Part shown: piece after piece, positions 18,751 to 27,249 of the stretch
Layout: each line of letters begins with the position of its first letter
Position numbering within the stretch: position 1 is the first letter of the stretch
Assembly (NCBI GenBank): GCA_001464935.1
Contig: LNEL01000039.1
Coordinates: 51,119-115,118 of the forward strand
DNA length: 64,000 bases
Source: Gammaproteobacteria bacterium Ga0077536
GTDB taxonomy: Bacteria > Pseudomonadota > Gammaproteobacteria > Ga0077536
Direction of reading: 5' to 3'
Notes under the pieces: model-generated
What the model saw: only the letters and a program-made list of their open reading frames with translations
Told to the model about the DNA's origin: nothing
The model's database searches: none
Program-made: the position numbers and the translations under genes

Positions 18751-19350
18751 TTGGAGCTTAAAGACGATATCCGCATCAATGCGCCGCGTGCCAAAGTCTA
18801 CGCGGCGCTGAACGACCCGGAGGTTCTCCGCCAGTCGATTTCCGGCTGCGAGGCGCTGGAGAAGACCTCCGACACGACGTTCGAGGCCACCGTGACGTCG
18901 AAGGTCGGGCCGCTGACCGTGAAGCTGAAGGGCCACGTCGAACTGAGCGACCTGAATCCGCCCGAAGGCTACACGCTGAGCGGCGAAGGGAAGGGCGGTC
19001 CGGCCGGGTTCGCGAAGGTGAAGGCGAAAGTCAGCCTGGCCGACGAGGGCGCGACGACGCTGCTGCACTACGAAGTGAAGGCCGACGTCGGCGGCAAACT
19101 CGGCCAGCTTGGTGGTCCGATCATCGATCGCACTGCGCGCAAGCTCGCGGGCGAGTTCTTCCAGCAGTTCGAAACCCTGGTGAGCGAGCCGGGCGCGGTC
19201 GCGGATCCCGGCACTGACACCGGCGTTGTCAGCGGCCCATCCGCTGCCGTGGCGCCGTCCGGCGCCGGGGTGCCGCGCCAGACCTACGCCGTGTGGTACT
19301 TCATCGGGGCCGTGGCGCTCGCGCTCGCGGCGTGGGTGATGCTGACTTGA
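18751..19350 (+). CDS. CoxG-family SRPBCC protein with C-terminal membrane anchor
   Basis: 199 residues: a CoxG (CO dehydrogenase subunit G-like) SRPBCC domain over about 1-145 (INAPRAKVYAALNDPEVLRQSISGCE), a variable linker, and a single C-terminal transmembrane helix (VWYFIGAVALALAAWVMLT). CoxG recruits or anchors the Mo hydroxylase to the membrane. The start is inferred to be TTG at 18751, because GAGGAG lies 6 bp upstream and the CoxL stop ends 2 bp before it; the frame is open upstream but overlaps coxL. Its presence completes an M-S-L-G operon. Confidence 0.87.
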   Translation: MELKDDIRINAPRAKVYAALNDPEVLRQSISGCEALEKTSDTTFEATVTSKVGPLTVKLKGHVELSDLNPPEGYTLSGEGKGGPAGFAKVKAKVSLADEGATTLLHYEVKADVGGKLGQLGGPIIDRTARKLAGEFFQQFETLVSEPGAVADPGTDTGVVSGPSAAVAPSGAGVPRQTYAVWYFIGAVALALAAWVMLT

Positions 19351-19375
19351 ACGAGGCTGCGCGTACACTGCGCGG

Positions 19376-20200
19376 ATGAAACTCGATTTGCATACGCACA
19401 GCGCCGCGTCCGACGGACTGCTGACGCCGCGCGAGCTCCTCGCGCAGGCGCTGGCCGCCGACGTCGAACTGTTCAGCATCACCGATCACGACACGCTGGC
19501 GGCCTACGACGAGATCGGCCGCGCGCCGATGCAGGGCCGCACGCGCATCATTGCCGGGGTCGAACTGTCCGCCGACTGGCGCGGCCGGGTGGTGCACATC
19601 CTCGGCTACGGCTTCTCGTGGGACGCGCCGGCGCTGCGTGCGGGCCTGACCCTGCAGCGTGAACGGCGCGAAGCGCGGGCCTGGGCCATCGGCGAGCGCC
19701 TGCGCAAGAAAGGCATCGAAGGGGCATTCGACGGGGCCAGAACACTGGCCGGGGGCGGGAGCATCGGGCGTCCGCACTTCGCGCGACACCTGGTGGCCAC
19801 CGGCGCTGCGCGTTCGGTCGACGAGGCTTTCACCCGCTGGCTCAACGATCGCGCCACGGCCGGCATCGCCCAGCAGTGGGCGACACTCGCGGAGGCCGTC
19901 GAATGGATCGCCAGCGATGGCGGCAGCGCGGTGCTCGCCCATCCGGCGAAGTATTCGTTCACACAGACCCGACTGCGCGAGCTGCTGGCGGATTTCGCGG
20001 CCGCCGGCGGCCAGGGCATGGAAGTCGTCTGCGGCCGGCAGCCCCCTGAAGCGACGCTCGAACTGGGGCGCACCTGCGCCCGTTTCGGGCTGCTCGCGTC
20101 CGCCGGCTCCGACTTCCACGGGCCGGAGTCGTGGGCCCCGGCGCCGGGCATCACGCCGGTGCTGCCGGCCGGCCTGACCCCGCTCTGGGCGCAGTGGTGA
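19376..20200 (+). CDS. PHP-domain phosphoesterase (RNase AM/TrpH-like)
   Basis: 274 residues of a PHP domain. The metal-binding motifs DLHTHSAASDG at the N-terminus, FSITDHDTLAAYDE and a late SAGSDFHGPE are all present. Relatives (YciV/RNase AM) remove 5' nucleotides or phosphates from 3',5'-bisphosphates and short RNA ends using several metal ions. It begins 25 bp after the CoxG gene on the same strand, but its function looks like housekeeping rather than part of the Mo-enzyme system. Confidence 0.9.
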   Translation: MKLDLHTHSAASDGLLTPRELLAQALAADVELFSITDHDTLAAYDEIGRAPMQGRTRIIAGVELSADWRGRVVHILGYGFSWDAPALRAGLTLQRERREARAWAIGERLRKKGIEGAFDGARTLAGGGSIGRPHFARHLVATGAARSVDEAFTRWLNDRATAGIAQQWATLAEAVEWIASDGGSAVLAHPAKYSFTQTRLRELLADFAAAGGQGMEVVCGRQPPEATLELGRTCARFGLLASAGSDFHGPESWAPAPGITPVLPAGLTPLWAQW

Positions 20201-20214
20201 CAAGCTGTCAGTGA

Positions 20215-20228
20215 GGTGAGTTCTCACC
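20215..20228. promoter_or_regulatory. Palindrome GGTGAG-TT-CTCACC
   Basis: A perfect 14-bp dyad just after the PHP gene stop and 103 bp before the autotransporter start. It is either a short operator for the autotransporter promoter or a small hairpin; there is no T-run, so a terminator is less likely. Confidence 0.4.
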
Positions 20229-20234
20229 ATAGTT

Positions 20235-20285
20235 CATTAATCTCTTGATTTAATGCGATACTTGGCCACAATTGAGAAATCGCAT
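20235..20285. promoter_or_regulatory. AT-rich leader with nested inverted repeats before the autotransporter
   Basis: In strong contrast to the GC-rich surroundings, this stretch is AT-rich. It holds an inverted repeat CATTAA (20235-20240) / TTAATG (20250-20255) and an overlapping one ATGCGAT (20253-20259) / ATCGCAT (20279-20285). A TTGATT hexamer about 17 bp before ACAATT could be a weak promoter. It probably controls the autotransporter gene at 20331. Confidence 0.4.
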
Positions 20286-20330
20286 GAAGGTTGGCGTGAT
20301 CTCGCGCCCGACCGCAACGAGGGATGCCGC

Positions 20331-21767
20331 ATGAAACCGCAACTCCGCACACTCCCCCTGGCCATCGCGCACGCCATCGCCTTTTCCGTGCTCGCCGCGC
20401 CCGCGCCCGCGCTCGCGACCGACGACGACTTCGACGATTTCGATGATTTCGATGCTGGCTTCGACAGCCCGATTGCGGGCCGGCTCCAGTCCGTGGCGCT
20501 GACCGGGCCGCAGCGCGCGATGGGTGCACTGATCGAAGACGTCTGCCCGGGCGGCATTTCGCGCGGCGTGATCGCCAGTACGACGGGCGGCGCCGACCTC
20601 GCCGACCGTTGCACCGACATGGCCGAAGCCGTGCTGGCCACCGGCGACCTGACCGGCGCGCTCGGCGCGATGCAGGCAGTCGCCAACGAAGAGGTCAACG
20701 CGATCGGCTCGCTCGAGGTCGATGCATCGTCCGGGCAGATGGACGCCGTCGGTGCCCGCCTGCAGAACCTGCGCGCGGGTGGCCCGCGCGTGGCCATTGC
20801 GATGCCGGGCTTCGAGCGCGCGCTGGCCGCTGAAGGCGGTGCGGGCCTGCTGAGCGGCGGGGGCGCGAGCGCGGACATGGCGTCGCGCCTCGGCGTCTTC
20901 GTCAACGGACACTACAGCTACAGCGATCGCGATCAGACGATCAACGAAGCCGGGTTCGAATCCGACACCTACGGCGTGACCGCGGGTCTCGACTACCAAC
21001 TCAGCGATCCGCTGCTCGTCGGCGCCGCATTCACCTATTCGAGCGCGGAAGCAGACATCGCACAGCGCGGCGGTGCACTCGACACGGACACCTACGGTGG
21101 CTTTGCGTACGCGACCTACACGATCGGCGGTGGCTGGTACCTCGATGCGATGATCGGCTACACGCAGAACGAGCACGAGCAGGCGCGCAACATCGCCTAC
21201 AGCGTGCTCGGCGCCACCCGCGGCCAGGTGTCGATGAACCAGGTTGCGCAGTCTGATCTCGACAGTGATGAAATCGCCGGCAGCGTGAAGTTCGGCTTCG
21301 ACGCCGTGCATGGCGCCTGGACTGTCAGCCCGTATCTGCGTTTCGACGCCGCCGACGTCAGCATCGACGGGTATACCGAGCGCATGTCGCGGCCGACTGC
21401 GCTCGGCAACGGTCTCGCGCTGCAGGTCGACGAGCAGTCCTTCACATCGCTGATGACCGCGCTCGGCGCGAGCTTCGGTTATTTGAGCCCGCAGAGCTGG
21501 GGCACGTGGTATCCGCAGGTCAGGGCCGAGTACGTGCACGAGTTCGACAACGAGGGCGAACCGATCACCGGGCGCTTCGTCAACGCGCCCGGCGTCGACT
21601 TCCGGATGGGCATCGACGATCCCGATCAGGACTTCGCGAACGTGGGGGTTTCGTCGAGTTTCGTGCTCAACAGCGGCGCCGCGGCATTCGTGTCGTTCCA
21701 GACGCTGCTCGGCTACAGCGATCTGACCACGCATGCGGTCGAAGTCGGCGTGCGCATTCCGTTCTGA
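20331..21767 (+). CDS. Autotransporter outer-membrane beta-barrel protein
   Basis: 478 residues: a signal peptide of about 28 residues (cleavage near ALAT), an acidic Asp/Phe repeat (DDFDDFDDFDAGFD), a short helical passenger (to about residue 185), and a C-terminal autotransporter beta-domain of about 280 residues with alternating strands such as YGVTAGLDYQLSD and YGGFAYATYTIGGGWYLDAMIGY. It ends in GVRIPF, with the terminal Phe recognised by the BAM complex. It inserts in the outer membrane; the tiny passenger has no visible enzymatic motif. The ATG at 20331 starts the signal peptide and is preceded by a GAGGG-like site. Confidence 0.88.
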   Translation: MKPQLRTLPLAIAHAIAFSVLAAPAPALATDDDFDDFDDFDAGFDSPIAGRLQSVALTGPQRAMGALIEDVCPGGISRGVIASTTGGADLADRCTDMAEAVLATGDLTGALGAMQAVANEEVNAIGSLEVDASSGQMDAVGARLQNLRAGGPRVAIAMPGFERALAAEGGAGLLSGGGASADMASRLGVFVNGHYSYSDRDQTINEAGFESDTYGVTAGLDYQLSDPLLVGAAFTYSSAEADIAQRGGALDTDTYGGFAYATYTIGGGWYLDAMIGYTQNEHEQARNIAYSVLGATRGQVSMNQVAQSDLDSDEIAGSVKFGFDAVHGAWTVSPYLRFDAADVSIDGYTERMSRPTALGNGLALQVDEQSFTSLMTALGASFGYLSPQSWGTWYPQVRAEYVHEFDNEGEPITGRFVNAPGVDFRMGIDDPDQDFANVGVSSSFVLNSGAAAFVSFQTLLGYSDLTTHAVEVGVRIPF

Positions 21768-21782
21768 GCCGCGGCCCGCGTC

Positions 21783-22589
21783 TCACGGCACCGGGGACGC
21801 GGCGAATTCTGCCAGCAGGGCCGGCCACCGATCGCGCCAGCCGTCCGCATGCGCCACCCCGGGCAGCACGCGGATGCGCGTGTTGCCCCGCGTGTTGCCA
21901 TGCTCGCCCAGCGCGGCGCGCAACAGGGCGGGCGGCACCACGGCATCCGCGTCACCAGCGTAGTGCCACTGGCCAATCGTCGGCCGCAATGGCGGCCGTC
22001 GCGCCGGATTCAGCGACGTCGACAGCGGCGTATAGCGATGCAGCGCAGCCCACGCGTCGAGGTCGAGATTGCCGGCGACGGTCACCACCCGGGTCACATA
22101 CGGCAGACGCTCGGCGAGCAGCATGGCCAGTGTGCCGCCGCCGCTATAGCCAATCAGCGTCACCTCGTCGAAGCCGTGGGTCCCACGCAGCCGGGTCAGC
22201 GCCGCGGCCATGCTGCGCACGACGGCTTCGCCGTAGCGGGCCCCGGTCCACAGAGTCGTGGTACAGCCGGGCGCCGAGGCCTGGCCGTCATAACAGGGGC
22301 GTCCCAGGTAGAGTGCCGGCGCCGGGTCGAGTGTCATCAGTTCGCGCGCCAGCCGCCGGCGCGGCGTCGGATCCTGTGCCGGCACATGACGCGTCGCGAA
22401 CGGGCGACCGTCGCCTTCGAGATAGACGTGCAGGCGCGGCGCGGCGCGCACCGCGCCCTGCAGGTCGACGCGGTGCTCGAACCCGTCGCCGGCAATCGAC
22501 GCGGGCCCCGGCATGCCTGCCGGTGCGACAGGCGGTGACAGACGTGAACAGGCCGCCACGGCGAGCAGGCAGGCGAGCAGACACAGCAT
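21783..22589 (-). CDS. Probable lipoprotein alpha/beta hydrolase
   Basis: 268 residues from the ATG at 22589. The N-terminus MLCLLACLLAVAACS is a lipoprotein signal with a lipobox ending at Cys. The hydrolase core has a nucleophile elbow GYSGGGT, an expected Asp in YAGDADAVVPP and a His in PGVAHADGW. It would act as an esterase or lipase-like enzyme at the membrane, facing the periplasm. It converges on the autotransporter gene and is divergent from the FecR-domain gene, 55 bp away. Confidence 0.83.
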   Translation of the reverse strand: MLCLLACLLAVAACSRLSPPVAPAGMPGPASIAGDGFEHRVDLQGAVRAAPRLHVYLEGDGRPFATRHVPAQDPTPRRRLARELMTLDPAPALYLGRPCYDGQASAPGCTTTLWTGARYGEAVVRSMAAALTRLRGTHGFDEVTLIGYSGGGTLAMLLAERLPYVTRVVTVAGNLDLDAWAALHRYTPLSTSLNPARRPPLRPTIGQWHYAGDADAVVPPALLRAALGEHGNTRGNTRIRVLPGVAHADGWRDRWPALLAEFAASPVP

Positions 22590-22644
22590 CCCCGGTGGCC
22601 GCAGTGCTATTCTTCGCCGGGTGCACACGCGACGCGAATCAGCC

Positions 22645-23352
22645 ATGACCAGACGGCCCGATGCCCTGCACGCGGCGGCGATGCTGTTCGCCTGCTGCTT
22701 CGTCCTGCTCTGCGCCGGCGTCGCCGTGGCCGCGGAACCCGCGGCCCGCGCGGTCGAACTCGAGGGCCGCGCACTCGTCATCGGCGCCGACGGCAGGTCG
22801 CGCACGCTGGCGCTCCACGGCGAGGTCTTTGCCGGCGACACCGTGGCGACGCTCGGCAAGGCGCGCGCGCTGCTGCTGTTCCGGGATCAGTCGAAGTACG
22901 AACTCGGCACGGACACACGCCTGCGCATCGACCGCTTTCGCTATGGCGGTGCGCCGGAGGAATCCGAAGCGGCCACCGAGGTCGTCAAGGGCCTGTTCCG
23001 TTACGTGTCCGGGCTGCTCGCCCGGGCGCGGCCGCAGGCCATCGCCATCCGCACGTCGGTCGCGACGATTGGCATTCGTGGCACGCATGTGATCGGCGAG
23101 GTGACGGAAACCTCCGCGAAGATTGGCCTGCTGCCGCCGGAAGAGGGCACGGCGCCGTCCGCCATCGAGGTCTCGAACGCGCACGGCAGCGTCACGATCG
23201 ACCACCCGAACTACGTGACCGAAGTGCCCGACGCCAACAGCCCGCCGTCGCCGCCGCGCCCGATGGATCTGCGCACGATGTCGCGCAGCCTGCGCGCCGT
23301 GCAGACGATGCGCCGCGTGATTGCGCCGCGGATGCCGCCCGGCATGCCGTGA
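22645..23352 (+). CDS. FecR-domain secreted protein
   Basis: 235 residues with an N-terminal signal peptide (hydrophobic to about residue 30, AVAAE) and a FecR-type domain (VFAGDTVATLGKARALLLFRDQSKYELGTDTRLRIDRF...VKGLFRYVSGLL...IRTSVATIGIRGTHVIGEV). Many stand-alone proteins of this kind are periplasmic or surface proteins, not sigma regulators. There is no FecI sigma factor beside it, so a role in iron signalling is not supported. The C-terminal 40 residues are Pro/Arg/Met-rich and of low complexity. Confidence 0.82.
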   Translation: MTRRPDALHAAAMLFACCFVLLCAGVAVAAEPAARAVELEGRALVIGADGRSRTLALHGEVFAGDTVATLGKARALLLFRDQSKYELGTDTRLRIDRFRYGGAPEESEAATEVVKGLFRYVSGLLARARPQAIAIRTSVATIGIRGTHVIGEVTETSAKIGLLPPEEGTAPSAIEVSNAHGSVTIDHPNYVTEVPDANSPPSPPRPMDLRTMSRSLRAVQTMRRVIAPRMPPGMP

Positions 23353-23413
23353 CCGTTTCCGTCCTGACGCGCGCGCGCGTCGCCGTCCGTACCATGTCAG
23401 CAGAGGTTTTCGC

Positions 23414-24571
23414 ATGAAGCTTGCCGGGGTCACCGTTGTCGACCTGTCGATGTTCCTGCCGGGTCCGCATTTCACTTTGATGATGGCCGACCATGGCGCC
23501 GATGTCATCCGCATCGAACCGCCCGCCGGCGAACCGAGCCGTGATTACGGTCTGCGTCTAGGCGAACACAGCGTCTGGTTTCGCAATACGCATCGCGGCA
23601 AGCGCAGCCTGAAACTCAATCTGAAGGATCCACGAGGCAAGGCCTTGCTGCTGAAACTGCTGGCGAAGGCCGACGTGCTCGTCGAAGGCTTTCGCCCCGG
23701 CGTCATGAAGCGCCTGGGCCTCGATTACGAGACGGTCCGCGCGCATGCGCCGCAGATCATCTACTGCTCGATTTCAGCTTTCGGCCAGACCGGGCCTTAC
23801 CGCGACAAACCGGCGCACGACATGGCTGTGCAGGCGCTCGCCGGTACGCTGGGCTTCAATCGCGGACAGGACGGCGCACCGACGAACCCGGGGCTGCCGG
23901 CCGCCGACATCACGAGTTCGATGTTCGCCTTGAGTGGCGTGCTGATGGCGCTGCTGAAGCAGCGCGAGACAGGCCTCGGCGACTATGTCGACATCGCGAT
24001 GCACGACAGCCTGCTCGCCTGGACGCCGAACTACACCGGCCCGGCTTTCGCCGAGCACCGCGCGCACGACGTGAAGAACGAGCGCAACTGGGGCGGCGGC
24101 GCGTTCTACAACATCTACCGCACGAGCGACGACGAGTGGATGGTGCTCGGCGGCATGGAACATCACTTCTGCGCCAACTTCCTGCACAAGGCGGGACGTC
24201 CGGATCTGATCCCGCTGTGCGATCTGCCGCCCGGAGCAGGGCAACAACCGGTGAAGGATTTCCTGCGCGAATTCTTCGGCGCCCGGACCCAGGCCGAGGC
24301 GCTCGCGTGGCTGTCGGATCTCGATGTCTGCTATGCGCCGCTGCGTTCGCTGGTCGAGAGTTTCGACGATCCGAACACGGCCGGACGCGAGATGTTGCTG
24401 CACGACGAGCAGGGGCTGCCGCACATCGGCACCGCGATCAAGTTCACGCGCGAGCCCGCGCAGATCGGCTTCAAGGTGCCGGCGCTGGGCGAACATTCAC
24501 GGCAGATTGCGCAGGCACTCGGCTACAGCGACGACGAAGTCGGGCAACTGGTGCGCGACGGCGTGATCTGA
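23414..24571 (+). CDS. Family III CoA-transferase (CaiB/BaiF)
   Basis: 385 residues. The N-terminal GVTVVDLSMFLPGPHFTLMMADHGADVIRIEPP is the family signature, and Asp136 in the DKPAHDMAVQALAG segment is at the position of the catalytic aspartate that forms the acyl-anhydride. It transfers CoA between a donor CoA-ester and a carboxylic acid; the substrates cannot be told. It follows the FecR-domain gene by 61 bp and converges on the DUF3047-like gene. Confidence 0.92.
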   Translation: MKLAGVTVVDLSMFLPGPHFTLMMADHGADVIRIEPPAGEPSRDYGLRLGEHSVWFRNTHRGKRSLKLNLKDPRGKALLLKLLAKADVLVEGFRPGVMKRLGLDYETVRAHAPQIIYCSISAFGQTGPYRDKPAHDMAVQALAGTLGFNRGQDGAPTNPGLPAADITSSMFALSGVLMALLKQRETGLGDYVDIAMHDSLLAWTPNYTGPAFAEHRAHDVKNERNWGGGAFYNIYRTSDDEWMVLGGMEHHFCANFLHKAGRPDLIPLCDLPPGAGQQPVKDFLREFFGARTQAEALAWLSDLDVCYAPLRSLVESFDDPNTAGREMLLHDEQGLPHIGTAIKFTREPAQIGFKVPALGEHSRQIAQALGYSDDEVGQLVRDGVI

Positions 24572-24578
24572 CGACGCG

Positions 24579-24605
24579 CGCGCCATGATCGATGCGCATG
24601 GCGCG
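24579..24605. terminator. GC hairpin between convergent genes
   Basis: CGCGCCAT (24579-24586) pairs with ATGGCGCG (24598-24605) across an 11-nt loop, 7 bp after the CoA-transferase stop and before the end of the convergent DUF3047-like gene. It lacks a T-run, so intrinsic termination is only possible, not shown. Confidence 0.35.
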
Positions 24606-24620
24606 ACGCAGGCTGCCGAG

Positions 24621-25721
24621 TCATGAGCCGCTGCCTACGGCGAGTCGCGATCCGGATCCGTCCAGCGCGATGCGCCGATAGCTGCAGCGACCTTCCTGCT
24701 GCTGGAAGAGACTCACCGCGATCAGCCACACGCGTTCGATGCGCGCCGGTGGCTCGCCGATGCAGCGCCGGTAGTCCGCATGGAGATCGCGACGTTCGTG
24801 CTGCCACTCGCCGAAGCCGGCGTTGCCACTGCGCACGACGAGATGCGTTTCGCGGGCGGCCCACGTCGGAATCGGGCAATGAAAGTGTTTGCCGACGGGC
24901 AGCTCGGCGCTCCAGAAGTAGGAGAGGTCGCGGCCGTTGTCGAACTCGACCGCGATGCTGAGATAGTCGTGGGTCGGCAGCGTGTCCTCGGCAACCGCCG
25001 ACGGCAGTTGCTCCATACGCCATTCCCAGTCGAGGGTGGTGCCCGGCGTCAGCGCATAGGGTGCAGCGTGCCGCAGGATGCCGACGTCGGCCCGCGTGTG
25101 ACAGTCGATGCAGGGGCCGTCGGCGGGCTGTGCGCGATAGATCTCCGCCGGTCCCGGCGCCCACAGGTACGACCATCCCGGCGGCGGCGCGACGGGATGG
25201 CGCAAACGGGCGATGGCCCGGCTCAGGCTCTGCGCCGGATTGCCGAGGGCGAGCAGGCGCTGCATGCCGTCAACCGGCGCCACGCCGGCCGCCCAGTGCA
25301 GCACGACGACACCAAAGCAACCCTGGACCGTCCCGTAAGTATCCGGTGGCACGGCCAGATCACCACCAGGCGAGCGCCACTCGCCCGGGAAATAGGTGCC
25401 GAGTTCGAGTTCGCCGGGGCCGTCGGCGCGAAACGTATGGCTGTCGCCAACGCCGCGAAAGATGTCGGCAGCGCCCAGCCGGGCCCAGATCTGCAAGGCC
25501 GGCCCCACGCGAATCGTCGGCAGGGGTGTCAGCACGGATTCTCCGTGTGCGAACCAGGACACCTCGTCACCGGCCGCAAGGCGCAAACCGCTGGCGTGCC
25601 ACGGCGGTCGGCTGCTGTCGATCAGCAACAGTCGCGCCGCGGCAATGAGGCCGGGCTGGGCGGCGGCCAGCAGGGACTGCCAGCTGTCGAGGAAGGCCTG
25701 TGGCTGGACGGGGTCGCGCAT
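24621..25721 (-). CDS. DUF3047-like protein with CXXCH motif
   Basis: 366 residues. The first about 130 residues resemble a carbohydrate-binding LecA-like/jelly-roll module (GDEVSWFAHG...LQIWARLGA...FRADGPGELELGTYFPGEW). The C-terminal part (about 220-360) looks like DUF3047 (LDWEWRMEQLPS...RVWLIAVSLFQQQEGRCSYRRIAL). Between them lies CIDCH at 204-208, a cytochrome c type haem motif or a metal site. No signal peptide is visible, so covalent haem attachment would be unexpected. AGGAG lies 8 bp before the ATG at 25721. It is divergent from the histidine kinase gene. Function unknown. Confidence 0.72.
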   Translation of the reverse strand: MRDPVQPQAFLDSWQSLLAAAQPGLIAAARLLLIDSSRPPWHASGLRLAAGDEVSWFAHGESVLTPLPTIRVGPALQIWARLGAADIFRGVGDSHTFRADGPGELELGTYFPGEWRSPGGDLAVPPDTYGTVQGCFGVVVLHWAAGVAPVDGMQRLLALGNPAQSLSRAIARLRHPVAPPPGWSYLWAPGPAEIYRAQPADGPCIDCHTRADVGILRHAAPYALTPGTTLDWEWRMEQLPSAVAEDTLPTHDYLSIAVEFDNGRDLSYFWSAELPVGKHFHCPIPTWAARETHLVVRSGNAGFGEWQHERRDLHADYRRCIGEPPARIERVWLIAVSLFQQQEGRCSYRRIALDGSGSRLAVGSGS

Positions 25722-25823
25722 CGTTCGATCTCCTGCAGGCTGTTGCACACGGGTGACGGCAAGGTCCTGGCAGTCTGGTCGCTGCGTGCGCGGGCCGCCG
25801 CCGAACCGTGACCGCCACGGGCG

Positions 25824-25834
25824 GGCAAATTGCC
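25824..25834. promoter_or_regulatory. Small palindrome GGCAA-A-TTGCC
   Basis: An 11-bp dyad 42 bp before the histidine kinase start, in the region divergent from the DUF3047-like gene. It is a possible operator; short palindromes of this size also occur by chance. Confidence 0.25.
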
Positions 25835-25875
25835 TGAGCGTCACCAGGCACGCGGAGAAACGCGCGCCCAGCCCC

Positions 25876-27249
25876 ATGAAGCTCAGCCGATACCTGCTTG
25901 CCCATCTGTGCCTGTGGACGTTCGTGTGCGTGCTCGGCGCTGCCGCCTACGCGCTGCATGTCACGCACACGCGCGTCGAAGCCGAAGCGCGCACCCTCGG
26001 CGACAACGCCGTGCGGCTGCTCGACCTCCAGCTCTCGCGCATCGCGCTTGGTGCTGAAGCGGGCGCGCGGTTTCCGGACTGGGCGCTCGTCGAAGGTCTC
26101 AGCATTCCGCCCGGCACCTGCCTGCGGCTGTTGCACGCGGACGGCAGCCTGTGGCGCAGCAGTTGCCGCGGCAGCGCCGTCACCCAGGATGGCGCGGCGC
26201 CGATGTGGTTTGCACAGGTCTATCGGCGTCTGCGTGGCCCGGCAAGCCCGTTCGAATTTCCGCTCGCAACGCCCGCCGACGCACCGGCCCACTTGCGCAT
26301 CGACACTGCCCCGGGCGAGGAACTCCGCGCGGCCTGGCGGGCCGTTCGCGATACCAGCGTGCTCGTGATCGGGGTGGCAGGCGGGCTCGGCCTGATCGCG
26401 CTGCTGGTGGTGTCGCGTGCGTTGCGGCCGGCGTCGGGCATCCTCGCGCATATGACCGCGATCGAGCAGGGTGATCTGGCCACGCGGGCGCACGATTTCC
26501 GCTTTCGCGAACTTCAGCAGATCGGGACATCGTTGAACGGGCTGGCCGCCGCACTGGATGCTTCGATGCGCGCGCAGCGCGAACTCGCGGCGGGCATTCT
26601 GCGTGCGCAGGAAGATGAGCGTCGGCGACTCGCACGCGAACTGCACGACGAGTTCGGACAGAGCCTCACCGGCATCGCCGCGTTGACGCGGGCGGCACAA
26701 CGCGATGTCGCGGCCGGCCAGCTGCCGGCCACCGGCGACCTCGCGCAGATCGCCGCCGCTGCCGCAGGCATGCAGCGGCAATTGCGCGAACTGCTCGAAC
26801 GACTCGAACCGGCCGCCATCGACGAACTGGGGCTGGTGCCGGCGCTCGAATCCCTGACGACCCGCTGGCGAGGACTGCATCGCGGACAGCCCGACTTCCG
26901 CTTTCGTGCCGACGCGTTGCCCGTCCCGCTGTCGCCGTTGCTGGCGATCACCGCCTATCGAATCGCGCAGGAAGCGCTGACGAACGCCGCGCGCCACGCC
27001 GCCGCCCGGCGCATCACGCTCGATGTCAGACTCGAGACCCCGGGCGGCACCCCGGGATTGCGGCTCGCCGTCGACGATGACGGGATCGGTCTGCCGGTGG
27101 ATTTTCGGGCCGGGCGAGGCCTGCCCGGCATGCGCGAACGCGCGGCGGCGTTGCGGGGCACGGTGACCTGGCAGGGCCGGGTGGGCGGCGGTACGCGGAT
27201 CGAAGCCTGGCTGCCGCTCGCGGAGGCCGCCGATGCAGCTGCCCGCTAG
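25876..27249 (+). CDS. NarL-type sensor histidine kinase (MoxY-like N-terminus)
   Basis: 457 residues. TM1 (about 7-28) and TM2 (about 160-180) bracket a periplasmic domain of the LapD/MoxY_N type (LGDNAVRLLDLQLSR...LRLLHADGSLWRSSC). Next come a HAMP-like segment, the HisKA_3 dimerisation helix with the phospho-acceptor His257 in RELHDEFGQSL, and a HATPase_c domain with the N box (AYRIAQEALTNAARHA) and G boxes DDDGIGL and GRGLPGMRERA. It autophosphorylates and signals to the response regulator overlapping its 3' end by 17 bp. The signal is unknown. Confidence 0.93.
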   Translation: MKLSRYLLAHLCLWTFVCVLGAAAYALHVTHTRVEAEARTLGDNAVRLLDLQLSRIALGAEAGARFPDWALVEGLSIPPGTCLRLLHADGSLWRSSCRGSAVTQDGAAPMWFAQVYRRLRGPASPFEFPLATPADAPAHLRIDTAPGEELRAAWRAVRDTSVLVIGVAGGLGLIALLVVSRALRPASGILAHMTAIEQGDLATRAHDFRFRELQQIGTSLNGLAAALDASMRAQRELAAGILRAQEDERRRLARELHDEFGQSLTGIAALTRAAQRDVAAGQLPATGDLAQIAAAAAGMQRQLRELLERLEPAAIDELGLVPALESLTTRWRGLHRGQPDFRFRADALPVPLSPLLAITAYRIAQEALTNAARHAAARRITLDVRLETPGGTPGLRLAVDDDGIGLPVDFRAGRGLPGMRERAAALRGTVTWQGRVGGGTRIEAWLPLAEAADAAAR

